This document shows positions 1 through 7,009 of a stretch of 9,568 bases of DNA, in pieces. The notes under the pieces were generated by a model. It worked only from the letters and a program-made list of their open reading frames with translations. It ran no database searches and had not been told where the DNA came from. Source of the stretch: CAZNLL01 sp964573885. Its GTDB lineage: Bacteria > Desulfobacterota > DSM-4660 > Desulfatiglandales > Desulfatiglandaceae. The stretch is taken from NCBI GenBank assembly GCA_964573885.1, contig CAZNLL010000140.1, positions 1 to 9,568 on the forward strand, read 5' to 3'. Numbering within the stretch: the stretch's first letter is position 1; each line of letters starts with the position of its first letter. The position numbers and the translations under genes were made by a program.

Positions 1-52
1 TATCATTTAAGGCCTTTATTTGAAAAATTCATTAAAACAATGGGTTACAATA

Positions 53-86
53 ATGCAATTCAGAATACAATCATGCAGAATTGCAT
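53..86 (-). other. 9-bp inverted repeat overlapping the 3' end of the activator gene
   Basis: Perfect arms ATGCAATTC (53-61) and GAATTGCAT (78-86) are separated by 16 bases. The right arm lies inside the last codons of the activator gene, and the stop codon is in the loop. In the minus-strand transcript it would form an AU-rich hairpin with no immediate U-tract. It may be a weak terminator or 3'-end stabiliser, or chance. Confidence 0.3.
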
Positions 87-1858
87 ATTTTGGGCATGAT
101 ATTATATCTTTTAACCTTTCTGGATATGGTGGATTGGTTAACTCCCAGGATCCGGGCCGTCTTTGAAATGTTTCCGTGACTAAATAGGGTTTCACGAATA
201 ATCTCTTCCTCGAATTTTGCCAAAGCCTCTTTAAGCGTCAGTGGTGAGCCCGGGTCTCCATAAAGGGAAGAACGGCTTTTTTCTCTCACTTCCGGGGGTA
301 AATCCTTAAGCCCGATCGCCTCTCCATCACTCAGGATGGCCATTCGTTCGACCAGATTCATCAGTTCCCTCACGTTGCCGAAAAAAGGGTAGGATAGCAA
401 TGCTTCATGGACTTCCGGGGCGATTCGTTTGAAATTTCCAGTAGTCTCCATGGCTTTTTCCAGGAAGTGGTTAACCAAAGGAATGATGGCTTCCCTGCGC
501 TCGCGTAACGGCGGGATATGCAAAGGCACCACGTTCAACCGGAAGAATAGGTCTTCCCTGAATGTCCCCCCCTTGACCATTTTTTTTAGATCCCGGCTCG
601 TGGCCGTGATGAGCCGGATGTCCACCGGACGGGGCGAAGTCCCCCCTAAACGGGTCATCTCCTTATCCTCAAGGACGTCCAGGAGTTTAACCTGCAAATT
701 AAGAGGAAGTTCTCCAATCTCGTCCAAGAAGACCGTCCCCCCATGTGCGACCTCCAGGAGCCCTGCCTTCCCTCCGGCCCGTGCCCCGGTAAAGGCCCCG
801 CTCTCATATCCAAAAAGCTCGCTCTCCATGAGGGATTCCGGAATGGCGCCGCATGAGATCTTTACAAAGGGGGCGTCTTTTCGAGGGCTTAGCTTATGAA
901 TAAGGCGGGCCAGTAGGCTTTTACCCACACCTGATTCGCCCGAAATAAGGATGGTGGTGGTCATGGATGATACCTTCACCGCCTGTTTTAGGGTATCGCT
1001 GAACCCCTGGCTTTTCACAACGAAATGGTCCGAGACAAATTCAAGTCTTTGAAGTTCTTCCAATTCCTCCTGGTAACGGTAAGACATCTTTCGTGTCTCC
1101 TCCAACTCCCTCCGAAGCCGGTTCAGTTCGGTGATATCCCTTACATTGGTGACCACCAACGAGATGTCACCGTTTTTATCGAATATCGGATTGCCCGTAA
1201 CAATGACGTGGGTATCCCCGGCAATATCCTGCATGATGGTCACCGGTTCACGAAGACGAAGGACTTCCAGGGTAACCGACTTATCCAGAAGGCCTTCTTG
1301 TACAAGATCCCTCATGTTACGCCCGACCAAGTCCTCCCGCTTCAACCCGGAAATCCTTTCATAGGCCTGGTTCACACGCAGGGTATTTGCCTCCCCATCC
1401 GTGATATAGAGCCCGTCGTAAGAGCACTCTATGATGGCATCCAATTGCATGGTCAGCTGCTTGAAAGAGGCCAACTCGGAGGAGATCTTTTCGTGTTCGG
1501 AGATATCCTGAAAGATGCTCAAAACGCCGATGATTCGTCCCTTGAAGGCAATAGGAGTGCGATTCGCGATGATGGTGGACTCTCCGATAGTTATCCTCTT
1601 GTTCAGCTGCGGAAGGCCTGTTTTGAGAATCATCCGCATATCCTTCCAGGCATCCTGAGAGATGGTACTTATGTGTTGCCCGATCAAGTCTGATTCCTGG
1701 ATGGCCAGCACCTCACGGGCCGCTTGATTAAAAATGTGGATCGTACCGGTGATATCCACGACAACCACACCGTTTCGTGCTGAATCGAGGATTTCCCGAA
1801 ATGGATCCAGTTGTTCCCAGAAAAAGGCCTCTTTAGGACTGCTTTGGGGGTGCGCCAC
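71..1858 (-). CDS. PAS-domain sigma-54-dependent transcriptional activator (TyrR-like HTH)
   Basis: A 595-residue enhancer-binding protein that uses ATP hydrolysis to open sigma-54 RNA polymerase promoters. Two PAS sensor domains span about residues 17-125 and 135-245, and a short coiled coil lies at about 245-272. The AAA+ domain covers about 283-520. It has Walker A GESGVGKS (307-314), the sigma-54-contacting loop GAFTGA (354-359), Walker B GGTVFLDEIGEL (373-384) and the FREDLFFRLNVV arginine region (433-444). A helix-turn-helix lies at about 555-586 and resembles the TyrR/Fis type. There is no receiver domain, so the signal is probably a ligand or redox state read by the PAS domains; the ligand is not visible. 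The start is GTG, supported by a strong Shine-Dalgarno site just upstream. It is divergent from the Fe-S protein gene, its most likely target, by inference. All motifs needed for sigma-54 activation are intact. Confidence 0.95.
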   Translation of the reverse strand: MAHPQSSPKEAFFWEQLDPFREILDSARNGVVVVDITGTIHIFNQAAREVLAIQESDLIGQHISTISQDAWKDMRMILKTGLPQLNKRITIGESTIIANRTPIAFKGRIIGVLSIFQDISEHEKISSELASFKQLTMQLDAIIECSYDGLYITDGEANTLRVNQAYERISGLKREDLVGRNMRDLVQEGLLDKSVTLEVLRLREPVTIMQDIAGDTHVIVTGNPIFDKNGDISLVVTNVRDITELNRLRRELEETRKMSYRYQEELEELQRLEFVSDHFVVKSQGFSDTLKQAVKVSSMTTTILISGESGVGKSLLARLIHKLSPRKDAPFVKISCGAIPESLMESELFGYESGAFTGARAGGKAGLLEVAHGGTVFLDEIGELPLNLQVKLLDVLEDKEMTRLGGTSPRPVDIRLITATSRDLKKMVKGGTFREDLFFRLNVVPLHIPPLRERREAIIPLVNHFLEKAMETTGNFKRIAPEVHEALLSYPFFGNVRELMNLVERMAILSDGEAIGLKDLPPEVREKSRSSLYGDPGSPLTLKEALAKFEEEIIRETLFSHGNISKTARILGVNQSTISRKVKRYNIMPKICNSA

Positions 1859-1861
1859 CTT

Positions 1862-1869
1862 AACCTCCT
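1862..1869 (-). promoter_or_regulatory. Shine-Dalgarno site fixing the GTG start of the sigma-54 activator
   Basis: On the minus strand the sequence reads AGGAGGTT, then AAG and the GTG codon at 1858-1856. The near-perfect anti-16S match at normal spacing supports this GTG as the true start. Confidence 0.8.
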
Positions 1870-2306
1870 GATTATTCGACTAACCTTGATTTCCTGTGTC
1901 TACTTAGTCTTCACCCGCGATCAGGGGTAACAGAAGATTAATACAAAAAAAGCACCAGCTCGGATCGCCCCGTTGAGAGGTTTGTGACATGGCCCGCCGG
2001 AATAGGGGTTGGGCGCGTGGTTCGCGTGTGAGTATCATATCATCATTTGAAAAGAGGTCAAGGCAACAGCCCCATCCTCAGTGAATAGGATTACCTATGC
2101 CAACCTCGGGAAAGCCTTGTTCTATTATAGCCCCCCTTTGCAAAATCATGAAATTGAGGATACCGGGGATTCTTCTTGGCAGGCCGCCTCTTGGATGATA
2201 AGGAACTCTTAGACCCGAGACGTCGCCTATTTCAGCTTGTGTGCCAGGGGGAGTCACGCCCCTCGGATCAGAGGATAGACACTGCTCCAAAAGAACTTCA
2301 AAAATC

Positions 2307-2311
2307 GGAGG
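2307..2311 (+). promoter_or_regulatory. Shine-Dalgarno site fixing the ATG start of the Fe-S protein gene
   Basis: GGAGG lies 8 bases before the ATG at 2320. This favours 2320 over the in-frame TTG at 2176, which has no comparable site. Confidence 0.75.
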
Positions 2312-2319
2312 GAAACCAA

Positions 2320-3420
2320 ATGGATGTTGTGTATCGGGCATTAAGAGAGCATTTGGACGCATTGCCGGGCGGATTTCCACCCACGGAGAGTGGCGTGGAA
2401 ATCCGGATACTCAAACGCCTTTTCACTCCCCAAGAGGCCAAGATGGCGACATCTTTGAAACCCAAGCCGGAGCCCGTTGCGGCCATCGCGGAGCGGGCGG
2501 GCACGGCCGAGGATGAAACAGGGCCACTCCTGCAAGAAATGGCAAGAAAGGGGTTGATCTTCAGTATGGAGTCCGGTGAAAGACCGCCCGCCTACATGGC
2601 AGCCCAGTTTGTGGTCGGGATCTGGGAATATCACGTGAATGATCTGGATGAAGGATTTGTCCGGGACATGGAGGAATACATCCCCTTCCTGGCCAAGGAG
2701 GCCTTTGACTACGTGCCTCAACTCCGCACCATCCCTGTGGGAAAAAGCATCCAGGCCGGCATGGAAGTCCTCCCCCACGAGAGGGCCGGAGCGCTTGTCA
2801 AAAAACAGAAAAAGTTTCTGGTGGCCCCCTGTATCTGCCGCCGGGAACATGCGCTAAAGGGCGGCGGGTGCGGCAAACTCCTGGAGGCCTGTCTTGTCTT
2901 TGGCTGGGGGGCGGACTATTACGAGCGGAACGGTCTTGGACGGGTGATCACCATGGAAGAGGCTTTGGAAATCCTCCAAAAGGCGGACGAAGAAGGCCTG
3001 GTGCTTCAGCCGAGCAATACCCGGGAAATCGTCAATATCTGTTGCTGCTGCGGGGATTGCTGCCAGGTGCTTCTTCACCTCAAAGAGCATCCTCGCCCGG
3101 CCGCCATGGTCTCATCGCCCTTTGTGGCCGCCCTTGATCCGGAGATCTGCACAGGTTGTGAGACCTGTGTAGACCGCTGCCAGATGGAGGCCCTGACCGT
3201 GGAGGACGATCATGCGGTCTTGGATGCAGACCGCTGTATCGGATGCGGACTTTGCGTCTCCACCTGCCCGAGCGGTGCCCTCACCCTGGAGAGAAAACCC
3301 CGGCATGTCCAACCCGAGATCCCCAAAAACCAGATGGAGGCTTACGCCCTTCGCCTCAAGGCGCGCAAACAGGCCAAGGCGGATCTCCAGGACAAATTGG
3401 CCCGCCAAAAACAGGTATGA
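2320..3420 (+). CDS. Cysteine-rich 4Fe-4S ferredoxin-type protein
   Basis: A 366-residue predicted cytoplasmic iron-sulfur protein, likely an electron carrier or redox partner; its exact partner is unknown. Residues about 26-81 look like a small helical, winged-helix-like domain. A first cysteine set, C171-x-C173, C184 and C191, lies in CICRREH and GGGCGKLLEAC. A dense cluster CCCCGDCC follows at 241-248. Two classical 4Fe-4S motifs come next: CTGCETCVDRC (277-287) and CIGCGLCVSTCP (306-317). The C-terminus from about 325 is charged and helical. This arrangement matches a family I recognise from anaerobic Deltaproteobacteria but cannot name. The ATG start is chosen from its strong ribosome site and the start of conserved-looking sequence. 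It is divergent from the sigma-54 activator, which probably regulates it. Its stop codon abuts, in frame, a nuclease gene remnant. A role with methyl-transfer or heterodisulfide-reductase-type enzymes is speculation. Confidence 0.88.
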   Translation: MDVVYRALREHLDALPGGFPPTESGVEIRILKRLFTPQEAKMATSLKPKPEPVAAIAERAGTAEDETGPLLQEMARKGLIFSMESGERPPAYMAAQFVVGIWEYHVNDLDEGFVRDMEEYIPFLAKEAFDYVPQLRTIPVGKSIQAGMEVLPHERAGALVKKQKKFLVAPCICRREHALKGGGCGKLLEACLVFGWGADYYERNGLGRVITMEEALEILQKADEEGLVLQPSNTREIVNICCCCGDCCQVLLHLKEHPRPAAMVSSPFVAALDPEICTGCETCVDRCQMEALTVEDDHAVLDADRCIGCGLCVSTCPSGALTLERKPRHVQPEIPKNQMEAYALRLKARKQAKADLQDKLARQKQV

Positions 3421-3738
3421 CAGGCACCGGACTTCTGTATCCCTGATGAAGTGAGTCCGGCTGTGATCATAGAAGCCAAGATTACGAGTGACGATGGCAC
3501 TGCCCGCGACAAGGTGGCCCGCATCAAGGAGCTTGAAACACAGCGCAACCTCCATGTCGCAGATGGCCGCCCCTATTACGAGGTTGTAGAATGCATTGAC
3601 GGTCGAGGCTTCCGTGAAAGGCGAGAAGATATGCGACAGCTGTTACTTCGATTAAAGGGGAAGGTATTCACTACGGCCTCACTGGACTATTTGGTGACCC
3701 ATACAGCAATTCGTCAATTCAGCGCTAAATCGCTATAA
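3421..3738 (+). pseudogene. 5'-truncated PD-(D/E)XK restriction-endonuclease-like gene remnant
   Basis: The frame directly after the Fe-S gene's stop reads QAPDFCIPDE, then VIIEAKITSDDGTARDKV, and runs to a stop at 3738. PD (3427-3432) and E-A-K (3472-3480) fit the PD-(D/E)XK active-site pattern. The rest, including GRPYYEVVECIDGRGF and a REDM-containing helix, resembles the C-terminal part of a restriction-endonuclease-like family I recall as several times longer. No N-terminal domain is present because the preceding sequence is the Fe-S gene. A GTG at 3451 could start 95 residues, but it has no ribosome site and would exclude the PD motif. I read it as a dead gene whose 5' part was lost in a rearrangement. 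It could still be translated by read-through of the TGA at 3418-3420, which seems unlikely. The family assignment rests on memory of the motif. Confidence 0.65.
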
Positions 3739-3767
3739 TCTTTATTAATTATTCTCACCAGTTTGTC

Positions 3768-4343
3768 TTACTGCTTTCCAAAAAGCTGCTCCACCTCTTT
3801 CTTGAGCTGGCGCCACAAGGGCTTGCATATCCGGTTCTCCGATTTCCTGCGAAGGGCCTTTACCATCTCGTGATAATACCAGGCCTGGCCCTCTCGCCCC
3901 CTTTTGAACCGACTCCAAAGCGCATCCCCCACCCTCCTATGTTCCGAGGTCATGGTCCGCACATTGTGGAGCTTGTCCGCACACACCACCAGCCTCACTT
4001 CCAGAGGAGCCCTTTTGAGGGATGCAATACTATGGCGCTTCCTTTCCTCCCAAGGCGACGATTTATTGGGCTCAGAGCAGCCTTTCACGATGGAGGCCAC
4101 CACCTGCCCGAATTCCCGAGAAATGTCCTCCGGGGTAAGGGATGTATCCTCGGCCACGTCATGGAGGATGCCGGCCGCAACCACCTCCTCAAAACACCCG
4201 GCCCGAGCAAGGATCATGCCCACGCACAGGGGATGGGTTATATAGGGGAGATCCGTTCCCTTCCGGAACTGGTCCGCATGGGCCTTGACAGCCACCTCGA
4301 TGGCCCGATCAATCAAGGTATTTTCGGAAAGGGTCAAAGGCAT
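3768..4343 (-). CDS. HD-domain hydrolase, single-domain SpoT/MESH1-like (putative (p)ppGpp hydrolase)
   Basis: A 191-residue cytoplasmic metal-dependent phosphohydrolase. Visible HD-fold motifs in order are AHADQFRKG (21-29), YITHP (34-38) with H37, HDVAED (61-66), and CADKLHN (121-127) with D123 and N127. These correspond to the Mn-binding and catalytic residues of the MESH1 and SpoT hydrolase domains. There is no synthetase, TGS or ACT domain, and the length fits a stand-alone small alarmone hydrolase. A WSRFKRGREGQAWYYHEM segment (143-160) follows the core. The ATG start is preceded by AGGAGGT with 6 bases spacing. It converges on the nuclease remnant, and its upstream region carries the fold-back element. 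Alarmone hydrolysis is inferred from family resemblance; another nucleotide or phosphate-ester substrate is possible. Confidence 0.85.
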   Translation of the reverse strand: MPLTLSENTLIDRAIEVAVKAHADQFRKGTDLPYITHPLCVGMILARAGCFEEVVAAGILHDVAEDTSLTPEDISREFGQVVASIVKGCSEPNKSSPWEERKRHSIASLKRAPLEVRLVVCADKLHNVRTMTSEHRRVGDALWSRFKRGREGQAWYYHEMVKALRRKSENRICKPLWRQLKKEVEQLFGKQ

Positions 4344-4380
4344 CAGGACACCTCCTGCAGGTCCCCCATACTGGGCCTGC
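4344..4380 (-). promoter_or_regulatory. Leader hairpins around the Shine-Dalgarno site of the HD hydrolase gene
   Basis: On the minus strand the ribosome site lies in a small perfect hairpin, CAGGA-GGTG-TCCTG (4357-4344), ending directly before the ATG. A second, GC-rich stem (GCAGG paired with CCTGC, plus an inner CCC/GGG) occupies 4380-4357. It shares bases with the first, so the two could compete. They may modulate translation, but both are short and untested. Confidence 0.35.
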
Positions 4381-4425
4381 GGTTTTATGATGGTTTCCCA
4401 TAGATCCCATATGGCTCCATGGGCA

Positions 4426-4433
4426 GGAAAAAA
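4426..4433. repeat. Left target-site duplication of the fold-back element
   Basis: GGAAAAAA immediately precedes the left terminal inverted repeat and is repeated exactly after the right one. The A-tract makes it somewhat low in complexity, but the exact position at both ends is persuasive. Confidence 0.7.
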
Positions 4434-4740
4434 GGATCATCCGGTTAATGCGTACCGCGAAGGTGACAGGTATGAGGCTAGCAATCGGGAAGGTTGAAGC
4501 AGTCTTTTCTTCGATTCCGAGCTTCCCGGCCGGGTGATTTCAAGCAGTTATGGGCGGGTGAAGCCTCCCCCCTCCGCTGTTCTCCTCCGCTCCTTTGGAG
4601 CGTCGGAGCCAGGGGGTCCCCCATCCCATAACAGCCTGAAATCACGAAGGCCTCCCAGCAGTCACTCAGAAAAAACCGCTTCACCCTTCGACTTTACAAT
4701 CATGTTTACTCTTGAGACGAACTTATTAACCGGATGACCC
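4434..4740. mobile_element. MITE-like fold-back element, 307 bp, with TIRs and 8-bp target duplication
   Basis: The terminal inverted repeats are GGATCATCCGGTTAAT (4434-4449) and ATTAACCGGATGACCC (4725-4740), 15 of 16 matched. Nested inside is a long imperfect palindrome with the same centre. Arms 4489-4510 and 4668-4689 match at 19 of 22 positions, arms 4534-4554 and 4625-4645 at 19 of 21, and the apex is GCTCC-TTT-GGAGC (4589-4601). Perfect 8-bp copies of GGAAAAAA abut both ends (4426-4433 and 4741-4748), as expected for a target-site duplication. No transposase is encoded; the short frames inside are artefacts of the palindrome. It is therefore a non-autonomous element mobilised in trans, and the parent insertion-sequence family cannot be assigned here. 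It lies 90 bp upstream of the HD hydrolase gene and may affect its transcription. Confidence 0.8.
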
Positions 4741-4748
4741 GGAAAAAA
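4741..4748. repeat. Right target-site duplication of the fold-back element
   Basis: GGAAAAAA immediately follows the right terminal inverted repeat. It is also the first part of a 25-bp palindrome running to 4765. Confidence 0.7.
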
Positions 4749-4765
4749 CAACGCTTGGTTTTTCC
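4741..4765. terminator. A/T-flanked palindrome, possible bidirectional terminator at the element's insertion site
   Basis: GGAAAAAACAA (4741-4751) and TTGGTTTTTCC (4755-4765) pair at 10 of 11 positions around CGC. On the minus strand this reads as a stem ending in a T-run, as in a weak rho-independent terminator downstream of the RACo-like gene. The stem is AT-rich, which lowers confidence. Confidence 0.35.
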
Positions 4766-4976
4766 TGAAAAATACTGGGGAAAACCTCGTAGTCTTTCAA
4801 AAAAGCCTAATGAAACAAAGCTATTATAAGCAAGGTAATCTGGCGGGTTGCGATCAGGTAGGAAGAAAATTTTTTGGCCCGGAGGAAAAAACGTGTTCAT
4901 CCGGACATCGGATCAAAACGGAGAGACCGGGAATGCCTGGTGTGGGTCTTTCCCCGAAGGGCCTGATAACTGACGT
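4749..4976. other. Non-coding 3' region downstream of the RACo-like gene
   Basis: No coding sequence was recognised. Stem candidates on the minus strand include GGAAAGACC with GGTCTCTCC (4953-4945 and 4928-4920), followed by GTTTTG. A short ATCCG/CGGAT stem around 4899-4912 follows, with a six-T run a few bases beyond it. Either could end transcription of the RACo-like gene, but neither is strong. Confidence 0.35.
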
Positions 4977-6851
4977 TCAATAATGCACCGAGGGAAAAAG
5001 ACGCTTGTCCGTATGGGGTAAAAAGAGCGCGGCGATATATTCATCCATGAAGGGCGGATAGATAGAAAGCTCGATATTGGTCATAGAACGGGATATATTG
5101 ATACACTTTTCAAAGGCATTCTCCGAGAGGAGGCTCAACCGGGCCCCCGTGAGGGAACTGTTCCCGATAAACTGAAGCCTGTGCTCCTCAATGTCCGGTA
5201 GCAGGCCGATCCCGATGGCCTTGGGAATATTCAAGAAGCTCCCGAAGCCGCCTGCCACATAAAACCTGTCGATTTGCTCGAAACCGATACCGATATAGTC
5301 CGACAAGGCCTTGATGGCCGCAAAAACCGCCCCCTTTGATTTCATGAGGTTATCGATATCGGATTCTGTAATCACCAGGTCATTCCCTGACTCCGACTCG
5401 TCCCCGTAAGCCACCACATACTGGGGGACCTCATCTACCACTGAAAACCGGGGATCTTCCCGATTGCGGTCGAATTTTCCGTCAGGGTCGATGACCCCAT
5501 TTTTCACAAATTCATAGATACAGTCGATCAATCCGGACCCGCAGATGCCCCTCGGCTTGGCATTACCTATGGTGCGGTATTCCAATCGGCCGTCGGTCAA
5601 CTCGATCTTTTCAATGGCCCCTTTTGTTGCCCGCATACCGCACCGGGTCCCGCCTCCCTCGAAGGCAGGACCGGCGGAGGCTGAACAGCATACCAGCCAT
5701 TCATTATTCCCGATGGCGATTTCCCCGTTGGTACCAATATCAATGAGCCCGCTGATGGTTTCGCGGTCTGCAATCCCGGATCCCATAACACCGGCCACGA
5801 TGTCGCCGCCCACATAGGATGCCACACCTGGAATCACTTCCAGCACACCGTGTGAATTTATCCGAATGCCGATCTCCCGGGCAGGGATCTGGGGATAGAC
5901 GTCAACGGTGGGCACATAAGGCTCCAGCCGAATGGAACACGGCGTAAGCCCCAAAAGGAGATGACTCATGGTGGTATTTCCCGCGGCCACAATCGCGTTG
6001 ATGTCTTCCGGAGAGATCCCCTGATTGCTGGTGAGCTTTTCAATCAGCTCATTGATATCACTCACCACGGCCTCGTGAAGGGCGGGGAGGCCCCCCTTGT
6101 TACAGGCATAAATCATCCGCGAAATAACATCTTCACCATAACTTGCCTGCCGGTTGTGGTTGCCCTCCACACCCAGAACATTACCCGAATTGAGGTCCAC
6201 AAGCTGGGCCACAATGGTGGTGGTTCCCACATCCACTGCCAGGCCATAGTGCCGCTCTGTGGTATCCTGGGCCTCAATTCTCTGGATACGATAACCATTG
6301 GTGACATGGACCAGACTGGCGGTCACTTTCCAGTCGTTTTCACGAAGCCTGTCCGAGAGTTTCTGAAGGCAACTGAGGGGGATATCATAGGTATGCCAGT
6401 TGATTTTTTTTCGCAATTCCCGGGCGATACGGTCGATATCCGCAACATTGTCCTCCACGGTGGGCTCAGGCAAATCCAGGAAGAATTTCCTCACCAAAGG
6501 CTTGGATTCCAGACCGCCTTCTTCCCCGGCCTCCCCGCTGGTCAGGATCTGGGAGTCCTCGATCCGCGATTCTGGAGGTACCAGCACCTCCAGGTCTTCA
6601 TTAACCTCAGTCTGACAGGCCAGGACATATCCCTGGGCTAACTCTTCTTCGGAAAAAAAGGATCGCCCCGCCTCACCCGCCGTTACATCTCCTTTGGTAA
6701 TTCGTACCCGGCATTGGCCGCATACGCCTTCTCCACCGCAGAGATTTTTAATAAACACACCGGCTGCCTCCGCTGCTTCTGCAATGGTTTTGCCGGCATC
6801 CACTTCGACTGATTTATTGTCAGGGGCAAAAAAAACCGTATACTGTTCCAT
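4977..6851 (-). CDS. RACo-like reductive activator of corrinoid proteins (2Fe-2S ferredoxin plus ASKHA domain, DUF4445 type)
   Basis: A 624-residue cytoplasmic protein, about the length of characterised RACo proteins. These use ATP hydrolysis to drive one-electron reduction of inactive Co(II) corrinoid in methyltransferase systems. The N-terminal 2Fe-2S ferredoxin domain (about 1-95) has C38, C44, C47 and C79 in the CGGEGVCGQC...C pattern. A linker and middle domain run to about 200. The ASKHA ATPase follows, with DVGTTT (207-212), AAGNTT (289-294), DIGTNGE (371-377), SAGPAFEGG (392-400), GICGSGLID (435-443) and VAGGFG (532-537). ATG at 6851 is the start; its ribosome site is only a modest GAGGCGG. 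It is divergent from a TetR regulator. No corrinoid protein or methyltransferase is adjacent in the window, so its partner must be encoded elsewhere or past the window edge. Family membership is firm; the specific corrinoid partner is unknown. Confidence 0.93.
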   Translation of the reverse strand: MEQYTVFFAPDNKSVEVDAGKTIAEAAEAAGVFIKNLCGGEGVCGQCRVRITKGDVTAGEAGRSFFSEEELAQGYVLACQTEVNEDLEVLVPPESRIEDSQILTSGEAGEEGGLESKPLVRKFFLDLPEPTVEDNVADIDRIARELRKKINWHTYDIPLSCLQKLSDRLRENDWKVTASLVHVTNGYRIQRIEAQDTTERHYGLAVDVGTTTIVAQLVDLNSGNVLGVEGNHNRQASYGEDVISRMIYACNKGGLPALHEAVVSDINELIEKLTSNQGISPEDINAIVAAGNTTMSHLLLGLTPCSIRLEPYVPTVDVYPQIPAREIGIRINSHGVLEVIPGVASYVGGDIVAGVMGSGIADRETISGLIDIGTNGEIAIGNNEWLVCCSASAGPAFEGGGTRCGMRATKGAIEKIELTDGRLEYRTIGNAKPRGICGSGLIDCIYEFVKNGVIDPDGKFDRNREDPRFSVVDEVPQYVVAYGDESESGNDLVITESDIDNLMKSKGAVFAAIKALSDYIGIGFEQIDRFYVAGGFGSFLNIPKAIGIGLLPDIEEHRLQFIGNSSLTGARLSLLSENAFEKCINISRSMTNIELSIYPPFMDEYIAALFLPHTDKRLFPSVHY

Positions 6852-7009
6852 GATCCAGCCGCCTCGCTTTCCTGAAAATGCAACAACTCAAAGGGCTCTA
6901 AATAATGAGATCCCATTCCCCGGCCTGAGGGGCCATGGGCCTTTCAAATGTCATTTTTGTCTGCCATCATATAACACAGAAGGCGCTGATGTAAAATGAA
7001 TCCGGCAGG

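Larger units (their letters stand above)
1859..2319. promoter_or_regulatory. Divergent intergenic region between the sigma-54 activator and the Fe-S protein gene
   Basis: A 461-bp spacer expected to hold promoters for both divergent genes. Weak dyads are visible: GACTAA (1878-1883) with TTAGTC (1904-1909), and ATAGG-ATTA-CCTAT (2085-2098). Either could be an activator site, but both are short enough to arise by chance. No convincing -24/-12 promoter was found. One GG-N10-GC match lies in the GC-rich stretch around 2010-2030 but fits the rest of the consensus poorly. No credible coding sequence was seen: a TTG-initiated extension of the Fe-S gene frame to 2176 exists but lacks support. Confidence 0.45.

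Noticed and set aside
1025..1693. A 222-residue plus-strand frame opposite the PAS domains
   Set aside because: It is antisense to clearly coding PAS sequence and has no independent support.
2176..2319. N-terminal extension of the Fe-S protein from a TTG codon
   Set aside because: There is no ribosome site, the composition is unlike the rest of the protein, and the ATG at 2320 has a strong GGAGG at ideal spacing.
4478..4684. A 68-residue minus-strand frame inside the fold-back element
   Set aside because: It lies entirely within the imperfect palindrome, with no ribosome site or family resemblance. It is likely an artefact of the repeat.
5961..6641. A 226-residue plus-strand frame opposite the RACo-like gene
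   Set aside because: It is the antisense shadow of a strongly supported gene and has no recognisable domain.
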